From NCBI GenBank assembly GCA_020631035.1, contig JAHDIA010000022.1, positions 1-18,982 on the forward strand: a DNA stretch of 18,982 nucleotides, written 5' to 3'. The stretch is from Chitinophagales bacterium (lineage in GTDB: Bacteria > Bacteroidota > Bacteroidia > Chitinophagales > UBA2359). The translations under genes and the position numbers were made by a program. Below the pieces are notes generated by a model. The model saw only the letters and a program-made list of their open reading frames with translations. It was not told where the DNA came from and ran no database searches. This document shows positions 1 through 7,109 of this stretch, piece by piece. Position 1 is the stretch's first letter; each line of letters begins with the position of its first letter.

Positions 1-1
1 T

Positions 2-817
2 ATCGAGCCAGGCAACAATTTGTCCGCCTATTCTGTCCCCGAAAATTCAGGACATATTGAGCTAGAAGAAGGACGGACCTATGATGTCGAATTTCTCATA
101 GAAGACATCGCAGGCAATCAATCCAAACTGGCATTCAAACTCAAAAAAGACGACAAAGGCAAAAGTTTTGCCGAGGCATCCAATCATACCAGAATGTTGT
201 ACCACAGTATGCCCAATCAAATTGCCGAAGAGGGCATCATCGTAGACTTTCCTAGCGATGCGTTCTACAATGACGTCTACTTCAATTACCAAACAAAAAA
301 TGATCCTGTCAAAAGCCCTTACACCCCTATTTTCTACTTGGACGAATCGGATACGCCTGTTCATGCGCCCTTTGACCTATCTATCAAAGCGGACAAAGTG
401 CCTCAAAATATGCGTAGCAAAGCCCTCATCATTTTGGAGTACAAAAAGAAGAAAAAAGCCATCAATCAAGTCGAATGGGTGGGCGATTACATCAAGGGGC
501 AAAGCAAACAGTTTGGGCGTTTTTATGTAGGACTGGACACCAAGGCTCCCAGCATCAAGCCTGTTTATACCTACAAAGACCGAGACCTCACCAAATACGA
601 CCTCATTCGCTTCAAAATCAGCGACGACTTGGCGGGCATTCAACACTACGAAGGCCGCCTCGATGGCAAATGGGTTTTGATGGAATACGATGGCAAAACT
701 GCCCAACTCAAACATTATTTTGAAAAAGATTTGCCAAAAGGTTCGCATTCCTTTGAACTAAGAGTGGTAGATGCTTGTAATAATGAAGCAACTTATTCTT
801 TTAACTTTAAAAAGTAG
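2..817 (+). CDS. C-terminal part of probable M23-family metallopeptidase (5' end outside window)
   Basis: The open frame runs in from the left edge (first full codon at base 2, no stop) and ends at TAG 815-817, so about 271 C-terminal residues are visible. The TTG at 20 is only an internal codon, not a convincing start. The visible part has no catalytic HxxxD or HxH zinc site. It begins near a V-E-F-L-I-E-D-I-A-G-N segment and ends in an Ig-like region (G-K-W-V-L-M-E-Y-D ... V-V-D-A-C-N-N-E-A-T-Y). From memory, this matches the long beta-rich C-terminal half that follows the M23 (LytM-like) domain in Bacteroidota envelope peptidases, which cleave peptidoglycan cross-links. The family call is an inference from that resemblance. 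An alternative is another secreted protein with Ig-like repeats. Repeat copy A begins about 13 bp after the stop. Confidence 0.6.
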   Translation: MEPGNNLSAYSVPENSGHIELEEGRTYDVEFLIEDIAGNQSKLAFKLKKDDKGKSFAEASNHTRMLYHSMPNQIAEEGIIVDFPSDAFYNDVYFNYQTKNDPVKSPYTPIFYLDESDTPVHAPFDLSIKADKVPQNMRSKALIILEYKKKKKAINQVEWVGDYIKGQSKQFGRFYVGLDTKAPSIKPVYTYKDRDLTKYDLIRFKISDDLAGIQHYEGRLDGKWVLMEYDGKTAQLKHYFEKDLPKGSHSFELRVVDACNNEATYSFNFKK

Positions 818-830
818 ATTTAGAAGCAAA

Positions 831-953
831 CGTTTTAGGCTGCGTCGCAACTTGTTTGCCCGCTATCCGCTGCTACTCCTCGTCCTGATAAAATCAGGAC
901 TGCGGGGTATCCGCTACTATCGGGGCTATTTTATGAAGTTCAATCGCATTCGC
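831..953 (-). repeat. Dispersed hairpin repeat, copy A
   Basis: Read on the minus strand, this copy has a left flank (GCGAATGCGATTGAAC), the arm CCCGATAGTAGCGGA, a variable centre, the arm GCAGCGGATAGCGGG and a right flank containing GCAGCCTAAAACG. The centre holds an 8-bp perfect stem, GTCCTGAT-TTT-ATCAGGAC (about 881-900). The same arms recur at 2629-2695, 7133-7171 and 13046-13112. The copy fills most of the gap between the peptidase and peroxiredoxin genes. No target-site duplication or transposase is visible. Confidence 0.75.
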
Positions 954-990
954 AAAGCACGCTTAAAATCTACTAAAAACATTTACCACT

Positions 991-1455
991 ATGAGCCATT
1001 TAAAAAAAGGGGACAAAGCTCCCGACTTTACCGCTCCCATTCAAACAGGGGAAGAACGTTCGCTAAGTGATTACCAAGGCAAAAAATTGGTCTTTTACTT
1101 TTATCCAAAAGACAATACACCAACTTGTACCAAAGAAGCCTGCAATTTGCGAGACAATTACAAAGCACTCCAAAAAGCGGGCTATGAAATATTGGGTGTC
1201 AGTGCCGACTCTGCCAAGAAGCACACCAACTTCATCAATAAATTTGAATTGCCTTTCGACTTATTGGTAGATGCCGACAATTCCATTGCCAAAGCCTATG
1301 GTGCTTGGGGGCAAAAACAAATGTTTGGCAAACAATACGAAGGTATTCTTCGCACCACCTTCTTAATAGACGAAACAGGCAAGATTGAGTCTGTTATTCA
1401 AAAGGTCAAATCAACAGAACACGCCAATCAAATACTGGGGGTAGAATCCGAATGA
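991..1455 (+). CDS. bcp: Thioredoxin-dependent peroxiredoxin, Bcp/PrxQ type
   Basis: This 154-residue cytosolic enzyme reduces hydrogen peroxide and organic hydroperoxides with electrons from thioredoxin. The thioredoxin-like fold starts at G-D-K-A-P-D-F (residues 7-13). The active-site loop F-Y-P-K-D-N-T-P-T-C-T-K-E-A-C spans 37-51. Cys46 is the expected peroxidatic cysteine and Cys51 the resolving cysteine of an atypical 2-Cys enzyme. An R-T-T-F-L-I-D segment near residue 120 fits the conserved Arg-containing strand. The length is normal for Bcp. The ATG at 991 gives the standard N-terminus; it has an A-rich leader and no Shine-Dalgarno sequence. The gene follows repeat copy A and is followed by a new promoter candidate, so it may be transcribed alone. 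Confidence 0.95.
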   Translation: MSHLKKGDKAPDFTAPIQTGEERSLSDYQGKKLVFYFYPKDNTPTCTKEACNLRDNYKALQKAGYEILGVSADSAKKHTNFINKFELPFDLLVDADNSIAKAYGAWGQKQMFGKQYEGILRTTFLIDETGKIESVIQKVKSTEHANQILGVESE

Positions 1456-1465
1456 TTAAATTATC

Positions 1466-1473
1466 TATCTTTG
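1466..1473 (+). promoter_or_regulatory. Candidate -7 box for the methyltransferase gene
   Basis: TATCTTTG matches the Bacteroidota -7 consensus TAnnTTTG and starts 10 bp after the bcp stop codon. No clear TTG -33 element is visible at the usual spacing. Transcription would start near 1480 and leave a leader of about 110 nt containing the repeat at 1489-1573. Confidence 0.35.
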
Positions 1474-1488
1474 TATCAATTACATTAG

Positions 1489-1573
1489 CCACGAATGCAC
1501 GAATAAAATCTAAAACAATCCACTTTATTATCTGTGTAAATCTGTGATAAAAAATTTGTGCAAATCTGTGGTA
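1489..1573. repeat. Degenerate ATCTGTG / CACGAAT repeat block
   Basis: CACGAATG-CACGAATA (1490-1505) is a doubled 8-mer. It is followed by four related units of about 10 nt (1530-1573): ATCTGTGTAA, ATCTGTGATA, ATTTGTGCAA and ATCTGTGGTA, with a 4-nt insertion between the second and third. The block fills the untranslated gap before the methyltransferase ORF. Similar low-complexity blocks are, from memory, common between genes of Bacteroidota. Confidence 0.6.
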
Positions 1574-1589
1574 TAAAATACCAAAAAAA

Positions 1590-2327
1590 ATGGATGCAAA
1601 AAAAGAATGGTTCGCCTCTTGGTTTGATTCTCCTTACTACCATACATTGTATAAAAACAGAGATCATTCCGAAGCCCAAAAATTTGTAGAGAAATTGATT
1701 ACTCATCTCCAAGCACCTCCACAAAGTGAGGTGCTGGATTTGGCGTGTGGCAAAGGGCGACATTCCCTGGTATTGGCAGAACATGGTCTACAGGTGACAG
1801 GAGCCGACTTATCGCCCAATAGCATTGAAGCTGCAAAAAAACTAGAGCGAGACAACTTGCACTTTGTGGTACACGATATGCGCAATCCGATTGGAAACGA
1901 AGCATTCCACTACATCTTCAATTTGTTTACCAGCTTTGGTTATTTTAGCCGATTTGTAGACAATTTGAAGACCATCAATGCCATACATGCTGCCCTTAAA
2001 AAAGATGGTATTTTGGTGATTGATTTTATGAACTCCATCAAGGTCATCAACAATTTGGTTCCAAAGGAAAGCAAAAGCATTGATGGGATTGATTTTTCGA
2101 TAGAACGCAAAGTTGCCAAAAGCATCATTACCAAGAGTATTTTTGTGTCAGACAAGGGTGAACACAAGCATTTTGAAGAAAAGGTACAAGCCTTGGTCCT
2201 AGAGGATTTTCAAGCCTATTTCTACAATAAATTTAAAATAAAGGGATTGTTTGGCGACTACCAACTCAATCCATTTGACGAAAACAATTCGGATCGTTTG
2301 ATTTTGGTTTGTCAGCGAACGTGTTGA
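1590..2327 (+). CDS. Class I SAM-dependent methyltransferase (substrate unknown)
   Basis: This 245-residue protein has a Rossmann-type methyltransferase fold. Motif I is V-L-D-L-A-C-G-K-G-R-H (residues 48-58), and the acidic residue after strand beta-2 is Asp73 in V-T-G-A-D-L-S, which should bind the SAM ribose. A V-V-H-D-M-R segment (93-98) fits the adenine-binding region. F-N-L-F-T-S-F-G-Y-F (110-119) fits the motif IV region, and G-I-L-V-I-D-F-M fits strand beta-5. The sequence resembles the Methyltransf_25/11 group of small-molecule methyltransferases, but nothing here fixes the substrate. The ATG at 1590 follows an A-rich leader; translation in frame further upstream is not supported. 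The TGA stop overlaps the first unit of the TTGATTGG tandem tract. Confidence 0.88.
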   Translation: MDAKKEWFASWFDSPYYHTLYKNRDHSEAQKFVEKLITHLQAPPQSEVLDLACGKGRHSLVLAEHGLQVTGADLSPNSIEAAKKLERDNLHFVVHDMRNPIGNEAFHYIFNLFTSFGYFSRFVDNLKTINAIHAALKKDGILVIDFMNSIKVINNLVPKESKSIDGIDFSIERKVAKSIITKSIFVSDKGEHKHFEEKVQALVLEDFQAYFYNKFKIKGLFGDYQLNPFDENNSDRLILVCQRTC

Positions 2328-2409
2328 ATTGGTTGATTGGGTTGATTGGTTGAATTGGTTGACTGGGTTGATTGGGTTGATTCGTTGATTCGTTGATTCG
2401 TTGATTGGT
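2324..2409. repeat. Degenerate TTGATTGG tandem tract
   Basis: About ten imperfect units of 8-9 nt (TTGATTGG, TTGAATTGG, TTGACTGGG, TTGATTCG) run head to tail, starting at the TTGA that forms the methyltransferase stop codon. The last units are nearly pure TTGATTCG. Unit variation is graded along the tract, as expected from slippage and unequal exchange. Confidence 0.8.
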
Positions 2410-2412
2410 GTT

Positions 2413-2497
2413 GCCCGAACAGAAAATGGAACAAAAAACGGGTGTATTTGTAGGGGCAGGTTTTATGCCTGCCCGAACACGCAACGGAACAGAAAAC
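2413..2497. repeat. 58-nt-spaced direct repeat around a GGGCAGG hairpin
   Basis: Segments 2413-2439 and 2471-2497 both read GCCCGAACA....A.GGAACA.AAAAC, with about 22 of 27 positions identical. Between and overlapping them is a 7-bp stem, GGGCAGG ... CCTGCCC (2454-2474), whose 3' arm merges with the start of the second direct repeat. The GTAGGGGCAGG start resembles hairpin repeats dispersed in many bacterial genomes (recollection). Confidence 0.6.
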
Positions 2498-2508
2498 ACA
2501 AAAAGGAG

Positions 2509-2536
2509 ATTCCAGATAGTCATAGACTTCTGGAAT
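2509..2536. repeat. ATTCCAGA hairpin repeat
   Basis: ATTCCAGA (2509-2516) pairs perfectly with TCTGGAAT (2529-2536). Inside it AGTC (2518-2521) pairs with GACT (2525-2528) around an ATA loop, leaving only T2517 unpaired: a 12-bp hairpin with one bulge. It is not followed by a T-tract, so an intrinsic terminator role is unlikely. Confidence 0.6.
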
Positions 2537-2609
2537 GACATCAGTCACGAATGGAATAGCAAAGAAAGCAAGGCACGAAGCGGATGGATACACGAAACAA
2601 CGAAGGACA

Positions 2610-2728
2610 AAGAGAAGCGATGTCTACGCCCGATAGTAGCGGAAAGCTTGTAGAGATGCACGGCTGTGCATCTACAACTTGCAGCGGATAGCGGGGACAC
2701 ACGATTAAACGAAGCCCAAAACGTTCCG
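2610..2728 (+). repeat. Dispersed hairpin repeat, copy B
   Basis: The 67-nt core at 2629-2695 has arms CCCGATAGTAGCGGA and GCAGCGGATAGCGGG around the stem TTGTAG(AG)ATGCAC-GGCT-GTGCATCTACAA, 12 pairs with a 2-nt bulge. The core is exactly as long as copy D (13046-13112). It differs from D by one base in the right arm and by an exchange of the apical 10 nt that keeps base pairing. The right flank GAAGCCCAAAACGTTC also matches copies A and D. Confidence 0.8.
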
Positions 2729-2749
2729 TTCAAATAAAAAAATAAATTT

Positions 2750-3301
2750 ATGCGCATCATAGGAGGAGAACATAGGGGATTTAGATTTACCCCACCCAAA
2801 AAGACCCCCGCTAGACCGACGACGGACATAGCGAAGGAGGGATTGTTTAACATTTTGAACAATCGGTATTATTTCGATGAGGTCAAGTTTTTGGATATAT
2901 TTGGCGGAACGGGCAGCATCAGTTACGAGTTTGCTTCGAGGGGATGTTTGGACATTACCTTGGTAGAGATTGACCGCAAGAACATTGCTTTTATCAATGA
3001 GATTGCCCAGAAATTGGAAATGCCCATTACGGCATTAAGGATGGATGTATTTAAATTTATAGAGCAATGCAATGAGCAATATGATTTGATTTTTGCAGGG
3101 CCTCCCTATCCTCTCAAAACTTTGGCTACCATTCCCGACAAAGTATTGGAGCATAATTTACTCAAGGAAGAAGGGCGATTGATAATGGAACACAATCCCA
3201 ATCATAATTTCGATGAACACCCGCACTTTGTTGAGAAGCGCAATTATGGAACAACTATTTTTAGCTTCTTTAGCCAAGCAAAAAGAGAAGAAACAGAATA
3301 A
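2750..3301 (+). CDS. rsmD: 16S rRNA (guanine(966)-N2)-methyltransferase RsmD
   Basis: This 183-residue enzyme methylates N2 of G966 (E. coli numbering) of 16S rRNA in the assembled small subunit. The N-terminus M-R-I-I-G-G-E-H-R-G and the R-P-T-T-D motif (22-26) are RsmD signatures. SAM motif I is L-D-I-F-G-G-T-G-S-I-S-Y-E (48-60), and V-E-I-D (72-75) holds the acidic ribose contact. The catalytic motif IV, normally (D/N)-P-P-Y, reads A-G-P-P-Y-P (116-121), so Gly117 stands where Asp or Asn is expected. The frame is intact and the length normal. The ATG at 2750 has an A/T-rich leader. Copy B of the dispersed repeat lies just upstream, and a terminator follows 11 bp after the stop. Confidence 0.92.
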   Translation: MRIIGGEHRGFRFTPPKKTPARPTTDIAKEGLFNILNNRYYFDEVKFLDIFGGTGSISYEFASRGCLDITLVEIDRKNIAFINEIAQKLEMPITALRMDVFKFIEQCNEQYDLIFAGPPYPLKTLATIPDKVLEHNLLKEEGRLIMEHNPNHNFDEHPHFVEKRNYGTTIFSFFSQAKREETE

Positions 3302-3311
3302 AACAAAAAAC

Positions 3312-3335
3312 GCCCCATCGCTTGCGCAATGGGGC
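3312..3335. terminator. Bidirectional intrinsic terminator, rsmD / protease
   Basis: GCCCCAT pairs with ATGGGGC, and an inner GC/GC pair after one mismatch extends the stem. On the plus strand the hairpin is followed by ATTTTTATATTTT. On the minus strand it is followed by GTTTTTTGTTTT. It lies between convergent genes, so it can serve both. Confidence 0.85.
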
Positions 3336-3358
3336 ATTTTTATATTTTCAATTTAGAT

Positions 3359-6300
3359 TTAATCAATCTTGACAATGCTTTCTACTTTGCGTCCTGCTTC
3401 TGCATTGATTTCGACAAAGTACAATGCTGTCGGTAAGTCTGCAATGTCTAAAACATTCCTGTGTTGAATGTCATTAATTTCGAGCATCAATTGTCCTGTT
3501 GTATTCAACAAACGAATGCTGTTGATTTGGGATACATCTGCTTGCTCAAAGCTTACATTGATGCGGTCTTGTGTAGGATTGGGAAAAATGCCAATGTTCA
3601 TCCCTAGCAAGTCGTCAATTCCGCTGTATCCTATTGCTTGCTCTTCTGATATTTGAGAGCAACCATAGATGTTGGTAACTTCCAAAGAGTAGTTGCCACT
3701 TTCTTCGATGGTATAAGTCGATTCAGTTGCTCCTTCGATGGCTTCACCAAACCAATACCATTGATAGGTTTCGTATGCTCCCTCCGCTGTTAGCAAATCT
3801 TCGGTTGCTTCAAAGTTAACCTCTTCGATATTGGTTAAGTTGGCTACTTCAATTGTTTTTTCAAAGCTACATCCATTGGCATCGGTGAAACCAAAGTGGT
3901 AAGTACCAATTGCATCTACCTCTATATTCAGTTCTCCTTCTTCTGATACAATATTGCCATCTTCGGTTGTCCAATTATAGGTATCAATGTTGGTAACATC
4001 TTCGATGACTGTCAAGAGTGATACAATATTGTCTTCACACTCATTCTCATTGCTCATCAATACTTCTACTGAGGGTTCTTCTGCAATCTTGACCAATATT
4101 TCCTTAGTCGTTTCAAAATCGCACACAGCAATGGTCAATTCGTATGTTGTACTTTCTTCAGGGAACGCCATTGTTTCAAAGCTATCATCGGCAGACAAAG
4201 TCTCGCCATTGGCCCAAGTATAGGTAGCGTCTTCAATTTCTGCCACCTCTAGCAATAAAGAGTCGCCCTTACAAATAAGAAATTCGTCTGGCAAATCTAT
4301 TACTGGCTCTTCTACTACCTCTACAAATACTTCATCAGAAATGGTCACTTCAAAACATTCTCCAAGACCTGAAGCAGTTACGGTATAGGTTGTAGAACTC
4401 TCAGGAATTACCATAGTATTAGGACTGGTAGGATCTACAATACCACTTCCCCCACTCCATTCATATACAAAGCCATCAAGTGAAGGTGTACTCAAGTTAA
4501 TTGCCTCTCCTGCACAAATTTTGAGATCTTCACCAGCATCTACCACCACATCTACGACCCCAGCTGTAATGATATTGACACAATAGTCTTCGACCTCTCC
4601 ATATTCAAAACCACCACAAGAACCTGGAATGTTTTCCCATTGCATACTCACCCGCATTCTGGTGACTCCTTCTAGGGCATCTTCAGGAATGGTCACTGTA
4701 CCCGATACAGAACTTGAGGTAAAGTTAGGAGACTGATAGATTTGTTCTGTATCTGAAAAATCTCCATCGTGATTGGCATCTAACCAAATGCTAAATCCTT
4801 CATTAAAACTGCCTCCCGAAAATTGAGGTCCCAACATAATGTCATAATCGCAACCTGCTACCAAGTCAATGCCTAAGTCTTCATAAAAAACATAGCCCCC
4901 TTCTGACGCGCCCGAAGCATTGGTAAATACGTTATCAAACATCACACCTGCTATCCATTCATCAGAAATGATATCTCCATTGGATTCGCAATATTCATAA
5001 TCGGTACAGGCACCACAACCTTTGGTCTTAAAGATTTGGGTTTCTGAAACAGTACTTGAGCTATCCGCACAAAGTGATAGAACTTGCATTTCATATTCTG
5101 TACAACTCTCCAAATTGTCTAGTGTATACCCTATCCCATCTGATTCGGCTGTCAACCAATCTTCTGTTCCGATTGGGCGGTATTCAATTTGATAAGCTGT
5201 AGCGGCATAAACAAAATCCCATTCTACACTGACATCATTTTCGTTTACTTCCAATGTTGCCAAAGTTTCGGGTGCAATACAACAGCCTTCTGTTTCAAAA
5301 GTAAAAATATCGGTAGGTTCCATTGTACCATCTTCACAAAAAGAGGAAATTTGCATTTCATAGGTTCTACAAGGCGATAAATTTTCTAAAACAATAGTTG
5401 GTTCCATTGTGATATAAGTCATTGTATCTTCGCCATCAATAAAATTGAATCCAAAACTTTCTACCTCTGAATAAGTAGTCCAAGAAATCTCGACCATATC
5501 TGTTGCCACTGTATCTAGATTGAGGTTGTAAGCCAAAGGACAGCCCGACTCAGAACAGTTGCCAATCAACAATTCCAAAGTATTGTTGAGGTTTAGTCTA
5601 CCCTCAGTTGTGGTAATGCCCACTAAACTTTCATTGGGGTCTACTCCACCCAAAAGGTATTCTCTAACCAACAAGGCAGCTCCTCCTGGATCTATTCTAG
5701 AAAACTCAACCAAACCAGAACAAGGAGCAGCATAACAAAGCGCAATCGCTCCTGCTACGTGTGGTGTAGCTCCCGAAGTTCCACCAAATCCGCCATAACT
5801 ATCTCCCAACTGTGGCGTATAAGTATCTTGTCCAAATGCACCAAGGTCTATGGTTTCTTTTCCATAACCTGCTTGATTCACTTTAACATCATTGCGTCCC
5901 ATATTGGTTACACTAATCATATAATCACTGGGGCAAGCTGTTGGCAAATCACCAATAACATCCACATTTTGGTTTCCATTAATGGTCGCTCCTGCACTCA
6001 AGATGCCCTCTTCTCCCATTTGATCGTAAAAATCACACCAAAGTGGCGCATCCTCAGGTTGTCCAAAGTCTACTCCCCAAGAGGAGTTCGTCGCTACAAC
6101 AAAAGCCCCTCTCGATCCATTGGATTGATTGTATTCTAACCTCATTGTATAAGGATAGGCATAAGCAGCGAGTGCCTCCGCCTCATTGCCTCCACCAACA
6201 ACAATCATCAATTTCACATTCCAATTCACTCCTGTTACTCCATTGCCATTGTCACCTTGTGCTCCAACAATTCCTGCTACAGGCGTTCCGTGCCAACCAC

Positions 6301-6931
6301 CAGAAATATTGTCGTTTGCGCCATAAGCATTCCAACCATTGTAATCATCGACAAAGCCATTGGCATCGTCGTCTATCCCATTATTGGGTATTTCGGCCTC
6401 GTTGGTCCATAAATTGTCTCCAAAATCAGAGTGATTGAGGTCCATTCCATCGTCTACAACACAAACAACAATCTCATCCCCTAAAACAGTGGTGCCTCCT
6501 GTTGTAATGTCCCAAGCCAATTCGGCATCAATATCGGCACCAACTACGCCTCCATTTCCACCATTGTTGATGTACTGCCATTGTTGGGCAAAACCTGGAT
6601 CATCTGGAATAGTTTCTCTGTACTCAACTTTGTGGTTGTTTTGGGCTACTGCGATACTTTCGTGTCTCCACAAAGCATGCAGCATTTCTTTTTGACTTAA
6701 CTTATCTGAATCAAAATGCAACAACCATATATCCAAAGAGGCTGCCACTTCTTTGACAAGCTCCAATTGGGTGGTTTTGCCTTTGATACTTTGTAAGTCA
6801 GCCACTACTCTTTCAATATTTTGGTCTGGATAGAGTTTGACCAAAACATCGCCTTCTACATAAGCAGCTTTTTGGGACAATAAGGCAAGGGGTAAACAAA
6901 TCAGTAATAATAGTGTTGTAAAAAATCTCAT
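3359..6931 (-). CDS. Secreted subtilisin-like (S8) serine protease with T9SS sorting domain
   Basis: This 1190-residue multidomain exoprotease starts at the ATG at 6931. An in-frame TTG at 6955 lies inside a promoter -7 box and is rejected. Order: signal peptide (1-20), a pro-region (about 21-115), and an S8 domain with catalytic Asp160 (V-V-D-D-G), His214 (W-H-G-T-P), oxyanion Asn282 (A-T-N-S-S-W) and Ser386 (G-T-S-G-A-T-P-H-V-A-G). Next come two fibronectin-III-like modules (about 470-640), a GEVED-type module ending G-E-V-E-D-Y-C, three PKD/Ig-like modules, and a C-terminal type A sorting domain with F-P-N-P-T. The family is exported by Sec, crosses the outer membrane through T9SS and is then released or attached. 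Paired cysteines suggest disulfides. The gene appears to be transcribed alone from the promoter at 6953-6981. Confidence 0.93.
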   Translation of the reverse strand: MRFFTTLLLLICLPLALLSQKAAYVEGDVLVKLYPDQNIERVVADLQSIKGKTTQLELVKEVAASLDIWLLHFDSDKLSQKEMLHALWRHESIAVAQNNHKVEYRETIPDDPGFAQQWQYINNGGNGGVVGADIDAELAWDITTGGTTVLGDEIVVCVVDDGMDLNHSDFGDNLWTNEAEIPNNGIDDDANGFVDDYNGWNAYGANDNISGGWHGTPVAGIVGAQGDNGNGVTGVNWNVKLMIVVGGGNEAEALAAYAYPYTMRLEYNQSNGSRGAFVVATNSSWGVDFGQPEDAPLWCDFYDQMGEEGILSAGATINGNQNVDVIGDLPTACPSDYMISVTNMGRNDVKVNQAGYGKETIDLGAFGQDTYTPQLGDSYGGFGGTSGATPHVAGAIALCYAAPCSGLVEFSRIDPGGAALLVREYLLGGVDPNESLVGITTTEGRLNLNNTLELLIGNCSESGCPLAYNLNLDTVATDMVEISWTTYSEVESFGFNFIDGEDTMTYITMEPTIVLENLSPCRTYEMQISSFCEDGTMEPTDIFTFETEGCCIAPETLATLEVNENDVSVEWDFVYAATAYQIEYRPIGTEDWLTAESDGIGYTLDNLESCTEYEMQVLSLCADSSSTVSETQIFKTKGCGACTDYEYCESNGDIISDEWIAGVMFDNVFTNASGASEGGYVFYEDLGIDLVAGCDYDIMLGPQFSGGSFNEGFSIWLDANHDGDFSDTEQIYQSPNFTSSSVSGTVTIPEDALEGVTRMRVSMQWENIPGSCGGFEYGEVEDYCVNIITAGVVDVVVDAGEDLKICAGEAINLSTPSLDGFVYEWSGGSGIVDPTSPNTMVIPESSTTYTVTASGLGECFEVTISDEVFVEVVEEPVIDLPDEFLICKGDSLLLEVAEIEDATYTWANGETLSADDSFETMAFPEESTTYELTIAVCDFETTKEILVKIAEEPSVEVLMSNENECEDNIVSLLTVIEDVTNIDTYNWTTEDGNIVSEEGELNIEVDAIGTYHFGFTDANGCSFEKTIEVANLTNIEEVNFEATEDLLTAEGAYETYQWYWFGEAIEGATESTYTIEESGNYSLEVTNIYGCSQISEEQAIGYSGIDDLLGMNIGIFPNPTQDRINVSFEQADVSQINSIRLLNTTGQLMLEINDIQHRNVLDIADLPTALYFVEINAEAGRKVESIVKID

Positions 6932-6952
6932 AGACTGGTATATGTTTCCTGA

Positions 6953-6981
6953 CAAAATTAATTTTCCGAAAGGTACACAAA
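6953..6981 (-). promoter_or_regulatory. Bacteroidota-type promoter of the S8 protease gene
   Basis: On the minus strand, TTTG (6981-6978) and TAATTTTG (6960-6953) are separated by 17 nt. They match the -33 TTTG and -7 TAnnTTTG consensus of the Bacteroidota primary sigma factor. Transcription would start near 6946 and give a leader of about 15 nt before the ATG at 6931. This also decides the start codon. Confidence 0.6.
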
Positions 6982-7109
6982 TCCACTAGAGCAAAAAGTA
7001 TCCAAGCTTACATATGTTAAATATGGAATGGAAGAAAATCTAATTTGTTGTTTTGCTGACCAGTATGGTTAAGAATGGAGAAAATAAATAAAAGTAGGAG
7101 CAAAGGTTG

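Larger units (their letters stand above)
2328..2749. other. Repeat-mosaic intergenic region, no gene
   Basis: These 422 nt between the methyltransferase and rsmD hold, in order: the TTGATTGG tandem tract (2324-2409), a 27-nt direct repeat (2413-2439 and 2471-2497) enclosing a GGGCAGG/CCTGCCC hairpin (2454-2474), an ATTCCAGA/TCTGGAAT hairpin (2509-2536), and dispersed repeat copy B (about 2610-2728). Short open frames here are made of repeat sequence and have no recognisable domain, so I call no gene. Confidence 0.8.

Noticed and set aside
771..1070. Plus-strand 99-codon ORF across repeat copy A
   Set aside because: It overlaps the peptidase end and the bcp start in another frame and is built mainly of repeat sequence (R-Y-P-L-L-L-L-V-L ...); no domain or leader.
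2324..2409. CRISPR-like array in the TTGATTGG tract
   Set aside because: Units are 8-9 nt and directly abutting, with no spacers and no cas genes; it is a simple tandem repeat.
2509..2536. Intrinsic terminator after the methyltransferase
   Set aside because: The hairpin has no T-tract on either strand and lies about 180 nt past the stop codon.
2405..2653. Plus-strand 82-codon ORF in the repeat mosaic, and minus-strand ORFs rich in N-Q-P-N-Q-P
   Set aside because: Their composition comes from the tandem tract and hairpin repeats; no recognisable protein features.
6932..6955. TTG start giving a 1198-residue protease
   Set aside because: The TTG lies in the -7 box of the predicted promoter, and the extension would precede a well-formed signal peptide starting at the ATG at 6931.
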